Below the pieces are notes generated by a model. It saw only the letters and a program-made list of their open reading frames with translations. It had not been told where the DNA came from and ran no database searches. From the NCBI GenBank assembly GCA_035079385.1, contig JAVHKY010000046.1, positions 1,550,001 to 1,614,000 on the forward strand: a stretch of DNA of 64,000 bases, read 5' to 3'. The number at the start of each line of letters is the position of its first letter. The stretch's first letter is position 1. Made by a program: the position numbers and the translations under genes. Shown here one piece after another: positions 1 to 11,309 of the stretch. This DNA comes from Aspidiotus rigidus. Taxonomy: Eukaryota; Arthropoda; Insecta; Hemiptera; Diaspididae.

Positions 1-475
1 GTTCTGCGTTGATGTCTACGTGCGTGGGAGACGCTGGTAATATGATGTCTCGATGCAAATAATTTTTCAACGTTTTTGTGTTAAAGTTTCGAGTCTCATC
101 AAACAAATTTGAAGTCACAACCGCTGAATCAATGAATTATGATCAATTAGACGCACACTCATCTTCATAAACTAGAAACAATTTGACAAATATTCACCTT
201 TTAATCCGTTCTGTTCTCCAACAAATGTTAGCCCATGGACCGCGGAAATCGCCACCAGATTGGTGGGCTTGTGATAGATAATTTTAGAAATATCATGTCG
301 AGTTTTCAACTTACATAACAGTTTGAATTGCAGAATCTAAACGTAGATCAAAATGATGAGATGATAGGGAATCTTTCCTAGATATGAAAGATACTGTCTA
401 CCAAAGTTTACAATAGTCTAAAATAAACAAATACATTACCTGACATTCTACCGATGGAGGAGCAGTAGCGGTCAT
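1..475 (-). CDS. Nup214: Nup214-like nucleoporin, N-terminal beta-propeller exons (partial, runs off window)
   Basis: Three minus-strand coding exons are visible. Exon 1 (475-440) starts at ATG and encodes 12 residues ending VECQ, followed by a GTAATG donor. Exon 2 (336-198, acceptor ACGTTTAG, donor GGTGAAT) encodes 46 residues including ILQFKLL and LVAISAVHGLTFVGEQNGLK. Exon 3 (123 to the window edge, acceptor GATTCAG) continues with AVVTSNLFDE and DIILPASPTHVDI. Phases join without a stop. From memory of the family, the pattern QF-x-L ... LLAVS-x-x-x-GLVFAG-x-x-x-GL, then NLL and a later P-x-H-hydrophobic strand, is that of the seven-bladed propeller at the start of Nup214/CAN. That propeller sits on the cytoplasmic face of the nuclear pore and docks the mRNA-export helicase Dbp5/DDX19. 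The first exon is short, as in fly Nup214. Assignment rests on remembered similarity; another WD-like propeller protein is possible. Confidence 0.68.
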
Positions 476-700
476 TTTGAAGAAGCTTCAACAAGTTCAA
501 AATACAAAATGGAATATTTACGGTAGAAAGCCTACAGAAAATAAGATAGAAACCATTCTCGTTTCATAATTGATGTGAATGATTGCCTCTATGGGATACA
601 GGTTCAGGACACCCTTTGACTAATAATATCCAAATAACTAGCCGCCAGGCGCGCCGAAGGAGGGCCACAAGGGGCTATGTGCATGTGCTAGTGTTATAGA
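476..700. promoter_or_regulatory. Probable Nup214 5' flank / 5' UTR
   Basis: This is the sequence immediately upstream of the minus-strand Nup214 start codon, up to the first MITE at 701. I see no TATA box or obvious core element. It is assigned only by position. Confidence 0.25.
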
Positions 701-991
701 ATTCGCATGAGGACACAACTGTAGGTGCGCTAGAGTCGTGCCCGAAAAGGGGATTCGGCAAAAATTGCCATAAACCTGCATGAAACTAAAACGGGCTGTA
801 TCTTTGTCAATATTGAAAAATACAAAAAAGTAGTAAGAGCATTTTTTTATTATTTTCATTCATAGAATAACCTAAAAGAAGAAAAAATTAAGATTTCAAC
901 AATTTTCTGTAACATCCCCTTTTCAGGCAGCTTCCAAAAATGGCCACCACAGTTTTCATAGAGGGCGCCTACTTTGTGTCCTCATGCAAAT
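701..991 (-). mobile_element. MITE family A, copy 1
   Basis: A 291-bp element bounded by inverted termini ATTCGCATGAGGACAC and GTGTCCTCATGC. A second copy in opposite orientation lies at 46709-46996; the two align over their whole length, including an interior run encoding the chance peptide CSYYFFVFFNI. Full-length copies with inverted termini and no coding capacity are typical of MITEs. The target duplication is not clear. Confidence 0.7.
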
Positions 992-1007
992 AGATATGCC
1001 AATAAGG

Positions 1008-1091
1008 CACTAGAACGATACGAGTGAAGACATACGCCATTTTCTATCGTGCAGAAACCAAACCCTCCAAGCACGAGGCCGGAATGTAGGA
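1008..1091 (-). repeat. Repeat family C, deleted copy
   Basis: Contains GAAGACATACGCCATTT and GGCCGGAATGTAG, matching the reverse complement of 4297-4520 with an internal deletion. Confidence 0.5.
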
Positions 1092-1167
1092 AATTGCAAC
1101 AGTGCAGTGGATTCGTTCGCGATAGACGTTTCGGTGTTAGGATGGTGCGGTTAGTGCGGTGAGGTTG

Positions 1168-1293
1168 TATACTCTGCTCACATTAAGGAAGGATAGAAAT
1201 ATGACCTCGAGAACGGAACGCTCCGGGTAATTTTAATCTACCGTTCCGTTCTCAAGGTCATATTTCTATCCTTCCTTAATGTGAACAGAGTAT
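1168..1293. repeat. Near-perfect palindrome (foldback)
   Basis: Arms of about 50 bp (ACTCTGCTCACATTAAGGAA on the left, complement on the right) surround a spacer of about 22 bp. As RNA or cruciform DNA it would form a long hairpin. No coding content. Confidence 0.75.
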
Positions 1294-1304
1294 AGGACAG
1301 AGTA

Positions 1305-1510
1305 TTGCAGCCGAAAAATTCGGCTTCGGCTTACGGCTGAAGCTGACGACCTTCAAAAATTTGGATTCGGCTTACGGCTTATGGCTGATCAGAAGAATTC
1401 GGCTGGCTTTCGGCTGACTTATGGCTGGCTGATCACTGATTTTTTGGCGGGATTTCAGCTGATTTTCGGCTGATTTTTGGCTGGCTGATGATTTTGTTGT
1501 CGGTTTGTTG
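1305..1510. repeat. Degenerate TCGGCTTA/TCGGCTGA simple repeat, cluster 1
   Basis: Many imperfect iterations of a 7-9 bp unit around CGGCTTACGGCTGA. A second cluster of the same unit is at 3418-3552, so the two bracket the foldback element between them. Confidence 0.65.
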
Positions 1511-1825
1511 CAACCAGGGAATGAAAAACGGAACAAAAATATGAATCTGTGTTCTGTGGATTGAGTGACAAACTGACAAACGAGGCAGAAAGCCGAAAAC
1601 ATGGTAAGCCAGACTGCTTCTGAGGGAAGCGTGTAAGTTTGAGGTTTGAGCATCAAAATTTTCGAGATCAATTCATTGAATTCAATTCACATATGAAAAA
1701 ATGAGTTTGGAATTGGAAGTGGCACAAGTTATTCTTTCTCCCGATCGATATAATTTTAATCTGGTTGTCGATTCTTTATGACGACCCATTTTGAAAATCG
1801 CCGGGGCCCGGGAATACACACAACA

Positions 1826-3243
1826 CAAGCACGCAACAGACGAGAGGATGTGCGAAGTACTAATCGAAAGTCTCCTCGTGCCTTATCAATTCGTTTCGTT
1901 CGCCGTATGTCATACTCGGAGTAAGAGGCGAGTAAGAGTGATGCCGCAGGACTTTGAAATATTTTCGTACTTCTTGGACTTGGAAATATTTTCAACTATT
2001 GGACTTGGAATTATTTTCCAATGGGGGGAGGGGGGACTTCGAAGTATTTTCATAAATGGACTTGTAAAATTTTTCAAGTGTTGGACTTGGAATTATTTTC
2101 CAATTGTTGGACTTGAAAATATTTTCATACTTCTTGTTTCTAAGTCCAAGAATTGAAAATGAAAAATTTCACACATATATGAAAATATTTCAAAGTCCCA
2201 CAATTTGAAAATAATTTCAAGTTCGACAGTTGAAAATAATTCTAAGTCCCATAGTTTGAAAATATTTCAAAATCCAACAATTGGAAAATGATTCCGAGTC
2301 CAGCAGTTGAAAATATTTCAAAGTCCCATAATTTGAAAAAATGACGGCTTCCTTAACGAAGTTAAACGAGGAACGCAGGGAACCTGTTTTATGATTCGAA
2401 TGAGATTTGGTATTGAAAATTCAAGGAAGCCTAGATTTGGAGAAAGGTAGTAAAAAGAAGGCCTAGACCAACTCCAAATTTTTCTAAGTCCCCCTCCTAT
2501 CATATATGGCTCGAGAGTCGAAATTTTTCCAAGTCCCCCTTCTATCATATATGGCTCGAGAGTCGAAATTCTTCCAAGTCCCCCTTCCATCATATATGGC
2601 TCGAGAGTCGAAATTCTTCTAAGTCCCCCTCCTATCATATATGGCTCGAGAGTCGAAATTTTTCTAAGTCCCCCTTCTATCATATATGGCTCGAGAGTCG
2701 AAATTCTTCTAAGTCCCCCTTCTATCATATATAGCTCGAAAGTCGAAATTTTTCTAAGTCCTGCTCCTATCATATATGGCTCGAGGGTCGAAATTTTTCC
2801 AAGTCCCCCTTCTATCATATATAGCTCGAAAGTCGAAATTTTTCTAAGTCCTTCTCCTATCATATATGGCTCGAGGGTCGAAATTTTTCTAAGTTTTTCG
2901 CTGGACGGCGGACGGCGCACGGAGCACGGCGCACGGCAGATTTCTCAAATAGCCCCCCATAAAACAGGTTCCCTGTTAATAATTCCAAGTCCCACAGTTG
3001 AAAATATTTCAAAGTCCAACAATTGGAAAATAATTCCAAGTCCAACAGTTGAAAATATTTCCAAGTCCAAGAATTCAAAATGAAAAATTTCAAGTCGTAG
3101 AAGTACGAAAATATTTGGAAGTCCCGCGGCATCACTCTTACTAACCTCTTACTCCAAGTATGGCATACGGCAAACGAAATGAATTGATAAGGCACGAGGA
3201 GACTTTCGATTAATACTTCGCACACCCTCTCGTCGCAACAGAG
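1826..3243. mobile_element. Large foldback element, arms of ~280 bp
   Basis: The outer arms, about 1826-2110 and 2990-3243, are inverted copies: both read ACGAGAGG(A/G)TGTGCGAAGTA and continue through CTCCTCGTGCCTTATCAATT. Inward of the arms are iterated units of about 25-28 bp built on GGACTTGGAAATATTTTC, in one orientation on the left and the other on the right. The centre is occupied by a second element with 45-bp repeats (2343-2985). Open frames reading through the arms (for example 1791-2156) are shadows of the repeat. Confidence 0.65.
2343..2985. mobile_element. VNTR45 foldback element, copy 1
   Basis: Starts with GACGGCTTCCTTAACGAAG, then an inverted terminal motif CAGGGAACCTGTTTTATG whose complement CATAAAACAGGTTCCCTG closes the element near 2975. 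Between them, about 2480-2895, is a tandem array of a 45-bp unit containing CTATCATATATGGCTCGAGA, roughly nine copies alternating between slightly different subtypes. Because 45 is a multiple of 3, the array reads as an open 15-residue repeat on the minus strand, which I treat as incidental. Related copies are at 34333-34733 and 52725-53200. Confidence 0.7.
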
Positions 3244-3417
3244 TGCAGACAATATGTTAAAAACACGATTAATATTTAATAGTACTAGTTATAACAGGCA
3301 GACTCTGATAACAGGGATCACCAGTTCAGATCGATACTGCTAGCCTGCTATACAGATTACAGCCTACAAGATCGAGAACTGTGTGTCACACGTCATGTCA
3401 TTTCGCGCGTATGAGAA

Positions 3418-3552
3418 ATAAGCCGAAAATCAGCCGAAAAAATTCGGCTGAATTTGGCTTTCGGCTTCCAAGAGTAAACATAAAGCTGGCTTTCGGCTTA
3501 ATGGTCGGGAATTTGGCTGAATTCGGCTTTTGGCTTTCGGCTGGCTGCAATA
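3418..3552. repeat. Degenerate TCGGCT simple repeat, cluster 2
   Basis: Same unit as at 1305-1510 (TTTCGGCTTAATGG, GAATTCGGCTTTTGGC). Confidence 0.6.
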
Positions 3553-3775
3553 CTCCGGTATAGGAGGTTGTACCGCACTTTGTCATCTAAGACGATGTCG
3601 CGAACCGACGCAAACACTCACTGGTGGCTTGTGTTATCAGTGTGCATTTACGCAACATTACAATTTGAAGTTTTCTTTTTCAAATATTTTCTTAAAAGGA
3701 ATTTCTACAAAAAAAATCATAAGAATAAAAGTTGTAGAGATTAAAATTTTCTTTAATTTGTGACTACTCTCAAAT

Positions 3776-4023
3776 GGACCCTAATAAGCTAAACTCAACC
3801 AAGCGACATTTTTGAGATTTTGGAGTTATATACACCGTTGGAAAGAGCTCAACGAGCACTTTCCAACGGTGCTGATTAAAAAAGTGGAAACGCAATACTC
3901 GTCGAATAATTATGAATTGAAAATATCGACCTCCATCTATTTTTAAGTGACCGATTTCCTTTAAGTCTAAATATCACGAAACTACGTGATTGTCGCTTGG
4001 TCGAGTTTTGCTTATTAGGGTCC
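3776..4023. mobile_element. Small foldback MITE
   Basis: 248 bp bounded by inverted copies of GGACCCTAATAAGC and its partner GCTTATTAGGGTCC, extending inward over about 32 bp. A second hairpin (CCGTTGGAAAG / CTTTCCAACGG) lies at about 3836-3873. No coding content. Confidence 0.65.
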
Positions 4024-4296
4024 AAATATCTCCTTTGTTGAAAATATTTTCTGATTTTCATCCATAAACAAATACATTGGACAGGGCCCTCAGTGAGCGT
4101 TCGCGACATCGCCTTCTATCAGATTTTTTATTTTCAACTGATCATAACTCCTTGTATATCGCACCAATCGTACTGAAATTAGGCTCAAAAAATCGGAAAT
4201 CATTTGCTCTTCAAATTAAATTCTCTTCATTTTCTTCAAAAACCGCGTTTTATTAGCATACGAATGAATTTTTTCATTTTATCCCATAAGCGTCCA

Positions 4297-4520
4297 TGTA
4301 ATTCTGTATCCACTGATTTTGAAGTGCGACATTGTGACTTCGCTACATTCCGGCCTTATATAAAGTAGGCCGTGGTGTCGCATAATCACATCGCGGATCG
4401 ACGAAAACACCCAAAATCTGCTGCTCTGCGATGCTACGCATGACGCGTTGTATCTTGGAGGGTTTTGTGAACCATAATAAATGGCGTATGTCTTCACTTG
4501 TATCGTTCTAGTGCTCTAGT
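4297..4520 (+). repeat. Repeat family C, longest copy
   Basis: Begins TGTAATTCTGTATCCACTGA and contains TACATTCCGGCCTTATATAA. Partial copies lie at 1008-1091 (inverted) and 11187-11266 (direct). Confidence 0.6.
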
Positions 4521-4625
4521 CGTCTAGTGCTAGTATCAAATAATACAGGAAGCTCTCGTCAATTTTATGGTCACATGCGACTAGCGACAGAGGATGTAAC
4601 TAACTTTTGTTGTGTTTGTGAATTA

Positions 4626-5122
4626 GTGAGGGCGGTTATCGGTTATTAACCGATTAATCGGTTTATTCTTGGGTAAAATCAATTGAAAAACCGTGGTTAA
4701 CCTGAAAAACCGGTTAATAAGAGCGCATAAACCGATTAACCGCCAAAATTAAAAATTTTTATAACAATTCCAAATTCTGATTGATAATTTGAGAAATTTG
4801 AAGCACCAGGGCTGAAGTTGATTAGAATTACTGAGTTATACATGTAAAGGATTAGGAATTATCAGTCAAGATATTTCTCACTCATTAACACATCAAAGAT
4901 CTTCCTCCTCTTTTTTTTTAATTTTCGCAATTTTGAGAGTAGAAAAGTGAAAGACCTTGGTGCTCCTAGCGGATTTTTTTGAGAACTAAAAGCGGCCCAA
5001 ATAATTGCCAGTTGACCAGTTAACCCGTTTATTTGGGAGTTTCAACCAATTAACCGGTTACAATGATCTCTAATAAACCGTTTAACCGGTGTATTGAAAT
5101 AACTGAAAACCGCCCATCACTA
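4626..5122. mobile_element. MITE rich in AACCGGTTAAT iterons
   Basis: Inverted ends TAGTGAGGGCGGTTATCGGT and AAAACCGCCCATCACTA. Both sub-terminal 120-bp zones are packed with CCGATTAA/AACCGGTTAA motifs; the middle is plain AT-rich sequence. No protein. Confidence 0.6.
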
Positions 5123-5127
5123 TTGTG

Positions 5128-5795
5128 AATTCGTATACAGTGTGGTGCATGAGAAGTCGCACCAATGTAAAAGTCCCTATGGTGCGTCTTTGTGATGCAC
5201 CAGCATACATAAACGACGTGTTATAGTGATGGTTGGAACACGGGTCAACGCACCAATGCAACACAAGCAAGTGAGCTCCTCTCTGTGCAACAAACGTCGT
5301 GTTGGGTTGTTCGAGAAATCACTTATGAATTTTACGAGTGAAAATTTCCATTTTCAAATGTTGAACGATTAGCCTATTTCCCGTTGTTTTTTCTTTTTTG
5401 AATTTGAATGACGATTTCGTTGACATGATTTTTAAGAATAAAGTACATGCAACCTGCCTGAGCAATAAAAAAGAATGACTTGTTCGAGTAAGCAATGTTT
5501 AATGACAGAAACAAAATCTTGTGAACAAAACGCACTGTAAAAAAAATTGTAACTGCCAATAGATAGAAAAAAAAAAATCTGATAAAGAAAAAAATTTCAG
5601 GAACAAACCGTAACAAAAAAAACCCTAACAGGAAAACGGAGTGTTGTTCACTTGCTTATATTGCGTTGGTGCATTGGGTCGTGTTCCAACCATCTCTATA
5701 ACACGTTCTTGTGTATGCTGGTGCATCACAAAGACGCACCATAGGGACTTTTACATTGGTGCGACTTCTCATGCACCACACTGTATATTGTTTGT
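5128..5795. mobile_element. Foldback element, arms ~150 bp
   Basis: 5128-5275 and 5643-5795 are inverted copies; both read CAGTGTGGTGCATGAGAAGT and then AAAAGTCCCTATGGTGCG. The spacer is A/T homopolymer-rich. The open frame at 5641-5898 is the arm read on the other strand. Confidence 0.65.
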
Positions 5796-5959
5796 GTGTA
5801 GTGATGCTTCATCAACAACCCGTACAACCCGACTACATCCCACAATGTTACATATGCGTCTGCTGCGTCGCGTGACCAAAAGCACTCATTGTATTTAGAT
5901 TGGATAGAAGTTTCCAGTATAAGGACGGCATCCAGTATGGAGTGGACTAGGGACGTTAA

Positions 5960-6980
5960 AAAACTAGGGCTTTTGACCGTTATTTTTTTTTTCGGTTAAA
6001 TCTCAAATAACTCTCAGAAAATTTCATTTGAAACGATTATCGGTCATAACGGTCAAACGGTCAAAACGTTGGCCAAATAATGGTTATAACTGTTATGACC
6101 GAAAAATTTCGGTCACACAAAGAAAATGAAAAGTTAAAAGAAGTTAGGTAGTAGTGTAGTACAACATTATTTTTTCGATGTTGTGACCAGCTGCACATTT
6201 GATAAATTGTTTACACGTTTCTTGATCGTTGAACTCTCATTACATTGAGGAGATTTGATTTGAAGATTGATACAGCAATTGCCCTAAGATTTGCTGTAGA
6301 TCTCAGTCTCAGGCAAAAGAATCTGTGGAAGTGGAAGAGAATTTGAACAAACGAAAATTAGAAAGCGCACCATAGAATAAATCAATAAAGAAAAATTGTT
6401 GAAAATTTTAATGCAATAGTCCACACAGTTTAATCTTGTTGAAACTGGAAGTCGAAACACATTTTTTTCTTTGTCCTCAAAGTCGAACATACACACTTTG
6501 CGATGAGCCAACGATGAGCTAATGAGGCGATAACATGAGACAGAAGGGTCGTACTTTGTCACAAACCAATCAGTCAGCAAAACAAGGATCTTTTGTCCAA
6601 CTTGTTGTATGTAGATGAAGCTTTCTCGCTGATTGGTTTGTGCCTAACTAAGGCTCTTTCTTGTTGTTATCTGAATGCGAACGGCAAACGGCAACAACCC
6701 AACAGCTACAAACTTATAAAGTCGAAACTGAATCTGCTGAAAAGTATGTCTTGGACGGCTGGGCCGAACCTCAGGTTGAATTGCTGAATCGAAGCTTTCT
6801 CTCCTTATTGCGAGTTTGACAGTTATTATTTCGGTCAGGATAACTGTTATGACCGTTTGAGAGTTATAAAATATCGGTTATAACTGTTATGAACTATCGA
6901 TCATTCTTTGAAACGGTTATCCGTCAATCGGTCAAGATCGATACCTTTTTTTTTGGTCACGGTTATAACAGTTAAATTCC
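5960..6980. repeat. GTTATAACCG-iteron element (possible hAT MITE relative)
   Basis: Two clusters of palindromic iterons (GGTTATAACTGTTATGACCG and variants) at about 5965-6115 and 6820-6980 flank about 700 bp of unique sequence. The left end begins AGGGCTTTTGACCG, like the CAGGGCTTG end of the hAT MITE at 43082. I recognise no protein in the interior frames (6284-6580 minus, 6593-6787 plus). Confidence 0.45.
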
Positions 6981-6994
6981 AAACCATATAAAAA

Positions 6995-7330
6995 ACCGGT
7001 ATTTCTGTGTAACCGGATGATCAGTTTCTTAAAAATTGAAGTACCGGATAACTGATTACTTTGAAAAAATGAGTACCGGTTATTTGGTTTTGACCAATAT
7101 ATTTTATGTTTTTTACAAACGTTCGATTAACCGGTTAATCAAAGAATCGAGTATTTAATTGGTATTTTGTTTGTTGAACAAATGGGGATATCAATCAACT
7201 GCTGTCAACCGCAGTTAACCGGTTATTTAAAGGTGTTCTTTCCAATTAGGCATTTTTGCTTTTCAACTCAGACTACCGGTTTTTTCAGGTTTTCCTTCCA
7301 AAAATAACCGGTATACTCGAGTATATGGCC
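6995..7330 (+). mobile_element. MITE family D, copy 1
   Basis: Begins AAACCGGTATTTCTGTGTAA and ends near AATAACCGGTATACTCGAGT; collinear with 11598-12042, in the same orientation, with small deletions. Rich in AACCGGTTA motifs and non-coding. Confidence 0.6.
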
Positions 7331-8397
7331 CGTATTTTTAGGAATAGCGGTGTTAATGGCATGCTCTACTAGTGTGGGAATTTGTGAACGATGTGATGCG
7401 AGTTGCGTTAGTTTTCCTACCTCTGACAGTGAGATTTGAAGGATGCGCGCGCATTTGCATGAGGATGCAAGTGTAGGTGATGTATTTTGTTTTTTGATTT
7501 CATTTTGCAGGCTTCGTAACGTCTCACTATGCTTATTGTAAGCAACGTCAAAAATGTAGAGAGCAATCTCTCTGCAAGGGCTAGTTACTAACATTGTCTT
7601 TTTTGCAAAATATATGCGCCCTATGGAGTAAGTTCCAACTGGGGAACCCACAAAAAAAAGGTTTAGGCCTATACAAGGGTGGAAGACAACTGAATACACA
7701 AGTTATTCCACGTCGAATATATCGATTTCCATGACGTCAAATTGCAGACTAAAGCTTCCAGAGCAGAAGTCGACCTCATGGAAAAAGTATAGAACCTTTT
7801 ATAAATTTGAAATATTTCCAAAATGAAAGAATTTTTTAGAATAAAAAGCTGATTTTTTGTGAATCCAATATTCTCAGCTTTATTTTACATAATTTTACTC
7901 ATATTGCTCTCTTATGTGATAGAAAAATTTCTTCATTGAGAATCATGAAATATATTTAGTGATGGCTGGTCTCCACTCGCGGAAAACAATAAACATATCG
8001 CGGATGCGAGCTAGAGTGCAGCACCTGCTGATCAACAAGAATCAACCCAAAAATCAGCCGACGGAAATTCCCGTCAAAAGAAATAATTAATGCATAATGT
8101 ATTGTAAAACTTTTATTCTTGACTAAACAAATCTTGTAAAAATTATAACCTGTTTTCTATGGTGAATAAATCTCAATTTGACTGCTCAAATACTGTCATA
8201 ATTTTGCCGCTGCAGCGACAAAACATACTCACAAATGTATTTCGAATAACTCTTTATTAAATTTGTTAATTCAACGTTACATTTATTTGAATTGTAAGAG
8301 TATGAAGCTTACAGCATTTAAGTGTGTATAACGCTCTCTCCTGGAGTGCCACCACGGCCGATGACAATATGTGTCAGAAATAGACGATGGAGTGCGC
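7331..8397. other. No recognisable feature
   Basis: A minus-strand frame of 143 codons (7699-7268) is open but its sequence suggests no family, and its end overlaps the family D MITE. I see no repeats or splice-ready exons here. Confidence 0.4.
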
Positions 8398-9590
8398 TCC
8401 TGTACATTATGTATGTTCCGCCGAATTTGAGCATTTGCACAATGCGTGCAGTCTGCAGCAATTCCACCAAATGCGTGCAGTCATCAACCACTTTGTTGAC
8501 AGCACGCAGTCGGCATCGTGATTGCTAAATATGCGCCAAATACTGATCAGTGCGCGCGATTGGCAATATTTGAATGCAGATTGCGCGCATTCAGCAAATA
8601 TCATTTTGAGTAGTATCCTGAATTTGTGCAGTTAACAAGTGCGCGCAGTTGCTAAAAGAAATTCTGCTGAATAAATGCGTACAAAAATATTGTTGGCATA
8701 CATATAGGCCAAAAATTGAAAGTTTGATTCATTTTGAAAAAAATATAGCAAATTACGCTAAAAATATTCAATTAATTAAAAAGGTTTCAAGTTGTCGACA
8801 TGTTATTATCGCACATGCGGCCGGCGTGGCAAGCAGAATTGCATTGGAGCCCAGACTTGACGCACGCACATTGCTTTGTACACTTTTACCGCAGTTCCAG
8901 CGACAATAACCCTGTCCAGTTCTAACGAAATTGAGCCCGACCAATTCTCGAATCCTAAAGTCGGCTTCCGGGACATCGCTCACTGCTAAGGAAGTTCACT
9001 TTATCGGAAGTACACTTTGTCGCGTCCAGAGCATTTCGTTCAAGGCACGGTAGTTCAAGGCGACGATCGACGCGACGCGTCCATGTTTCGTTCTTACCAT
9101 GAATTTACCATCTTCTTCCATTACAACTATGAGATTTCGAGCATCGCCACGACCCTGATCAAACTCAGGAATACGTAAGAGAGCATTGTCTCCCTCTTTC
9201 TGAGGGGGAAGTAAACCTTTCCCTCGAGTAACCATTCTGTCAGCTTGTTCCTTCAAATTTTTAGTAGGTCAGATTTGTAGACTGTATTAGTCAATCATTC
9301 ATCACCTGTTGATATATGTATCTCCAATAAACTTGTCCTTGTCTTCGCGTGTCGTTCAAAACGATTGACAAAATCATAGAGTTTCAAAAATGTCAAAAGA
9401 AGGTGTACACGAATACGCGCATTCCGCAAAAAAATATTGCCAAATTAGAGTCAAAAAATACGTCCTCATCATTTATTGCGCGCAGTCGGCAAAAAATTTT
9501 TGGGATGCGTGCTGTCAGCAAAGTGGTTGCTGACTGCGCGCATTATGCGATTGCTCAAATTCGTCGGAACATGTATAAGTAATTTTCTCC
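8398..9590 (-). mobile_element. Decayed integrase-type (KRBA2/Ginger-like) DNA transposon
   Basis: Inverted zones at 8398-8530 and 9470-9590 share AGCAAAGTGGTTG and the outer motif TTGAGCA...CGGAACAT. Within them lie several GCGCGCAGTCAGC-like iterons. The interior holds a minus-strand transposase tail (8790-9256). I infer an internally deleted copy of a cut-and-paste element that uses a retroviral-type integrase. Confidence 0.5.
8790..9256 (-). pseudogene. C-terminal fragment of KRBA2/Ginger-type integrase, frameshifted
   Basis: The frame from 9256 to 8996 carries the block GDNALLRIPEFDQGRGDAR followed by RTKHGRVASI, and a second frame from 8983 carries ISDVPEADFRIRE and GQGYCRWNCGKS. A third frame over the same stretch gives CACVKSGLQCNSACHAGRMC. 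In intact relatives known to me, a GD-x-V-x-x-x-P-x-x-D-R-G-x-x-DPRN block is followed by a Cys-rich tail of the form GQG-x-x-x-C-x-C ... C-x-C-x5-C-x-S-x-CH. The catalytic integrase core is absent and at least two frameshifts are needed, so this is dead. Confidence 0.6.
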
Positions 9591-9929
9591 GAATTGTACC
9601 TAACTTGCTGTGTTCTTTTCTGGTCTTATTGTTTTATACACGGTGTAGTAATATTTAATTAATGACTAAGCCCACGCTTACGATTATTCGTTGTCTTTTA
9701 TACAATTTAACGTTTAATGAGTTGACAAAGTGTGTGAGTGTCGGAGGAAAATAAATATAAGCAGTTATAATACTCGTTTAAAATCAAAACTTCATAAAAG
9801 AAGATTAGATATGGTAAAAAAAAAAAACAAATTCATACTAGTCTCATGAAAAATAATTTTGTTATAAAATTTTTTCCTATATAAATAAGTCGCGAAAAAG
9901 CTTCTATACAAAAAATGATTAAAATCAGA

Positions 9930-11180
9930 TTGTGATAAGTGTTATTAAAAATGAGACTGGAAGACAAGACTCACAGATGAGTCAATGGATTCAGTTTTTC
10001 AAAGTGCATAATTTCTATACAAATAGAACTACAAGGCAAGTAGAATACTATTTAAGAAAGTACAGAATTAATATAGCTTTCAGAGGAAGAGAAGTAGTAG
10101 AAAAATTGAATAAATTATATTTTATTATTGCAAAAATTAACACAATCCAGATTACCTCAACCAAATAAATTACAAATTACTTTTACATTAACAAAAGAAG
10201 AAATAAATAGGTACATGGTTTACTGGGACTCCATTCAAGTTTGATGATGATATAGGCTATTCAGTTCTACTAAGGAGGATGATTTGAAAATTAAACCTCA
10301 ATTTGTAGCTGAACATTTTGGAAGTAGACATACACAATTTGAAATTCAAAATGAATGGGGGATACAAGACTTGGATGAGTTTCTAGATGTGATGAGAAAA
10401 CCTACTTCTAGTCTTCTTAAAAAATGGATAAATTTACATGATGGAATTAGAGCTAATTTCTGTGTTACAGCAACTTATGAAAGAAGAGGTCATAAAGAAG
10501 TTATTGAGAGTGATCAAATGTATTTGCAAGCTACAAATTATATATTTCTTCGTGAATCTAACTTGAATGAGATGTATGATAATATTACAGACGATATAAT
10601 AGAAAGACATGAAAATATACAAGATAGTTTGGAGAGTACTCAATGGGTTTTAATATCAATTGATTGTTTCAGAATAAATATAGGCCTAAATAGATATGAT
10701 CCATTGATGGCTGGTTCTTTTATTAAACTTCCCAAAATTTTATAAAAAAAGAAAGCGATTGTAAATATAGAAAATCATGATAATCAATGTTGTAAATGGC
10801 ATGTATTAGCTTATTTACATCCAGTTGATAGACAGCAACATCCAAATTGTGTAGGTAACAAAATATACGCAATATGAACATAATTTTGACAATGAATTTG
10901 AAGGGATAGAATTTCCAGTGAAAGTTGAAGATATTAAAAAATTTGTTAATAGAGTAAATGAAAATAATATGGTTGAAGGAGGATTATCAATTAATATATA
11001 TCACCATAATAATAACTATAAAATCTATCCATTATCAATAACTAAAGATGAAAAAGAAAATCATATTAATTTATTATTTTTAAAGGAAAAAGAAAAGATT
11101 CATTACTGTTTATGGAGATCAGTTGGATAGCAAACTACAAAAAATTGTAAAAAGAAATATCTTTGTAAAATGTGCTTGAA
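9930..11180 (+). pseudogene. Polinton/Maverick-type polymerase-gene N-terminal fragment, decayed
   Basis: Three open plus-strand blocks (9932-10168, 10284-10745, 10918-11130) and the frame-broken sequence between them form one decayed product. The block around 10690-11110 contains GSFIKLPK, then KKAIVNI, CCKWHVLAYLHPVD and finally HYCLWRS. I recall this order from the region upstream of the type-B, protein-primed DNA polymerase in arthropod Polinton/Maverick and adintovirus-like elements, where it precedes a zinc-knuckle. Stops and frameshifts are frequent; the polymerase domain itself is absent. It ends where repeat C begins (11187). Integrated virus-like DNA is inferred from family resemblance only. 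Confidence 0.5.
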
Positions 11181-11186
11181 CAGTTA

Positions 11187-11266
11187 TGTAATTCTGTATC
11201 CACTGATTTTGAAGTGCGATGTTGTGACTTTGCTACATTCCGGCCTTATATAAAGTAAGCCGTGGA
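11187..11266 (+). repeat. Repeat family C, partial copy
   Basis: Matches 4297-4376 with few changes (TGTAATTCTGTATCCACTGA). Confidence 0.6.
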
Positions 11267-11309
11267 TGGGCACCCCCGGTGTAAATACTGAAACAAAAGT
11301 TTTGAATTT

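Noticed and set aside
124..175. Alternative Nup214 exon 3 acceptor (TTTCTAG) giving VYEDECASN
   Set aside because: That reading meets TGA and TAA in frame; the acceptor GATTCAG at 124-126 gives an open, matching frame.
2480..2900. CRISPR-like array
   Set aside because: Units are contiguous 45-bp tandem repeats without unique spacers, in animal DNA.
2318..2920. 200-codon minus-strand frame of perfect 15-residue repeats
   Set aside because: Tempting as a repeat protein, but the frame follows from the 45-bp unit length. The other copies are degenerate, and the frame runs across element borders.
7268..7699. 143-codon minus-strand frame
   Set aside because: No recognisable family, overlaps a MITE end, and has no splice or start context.
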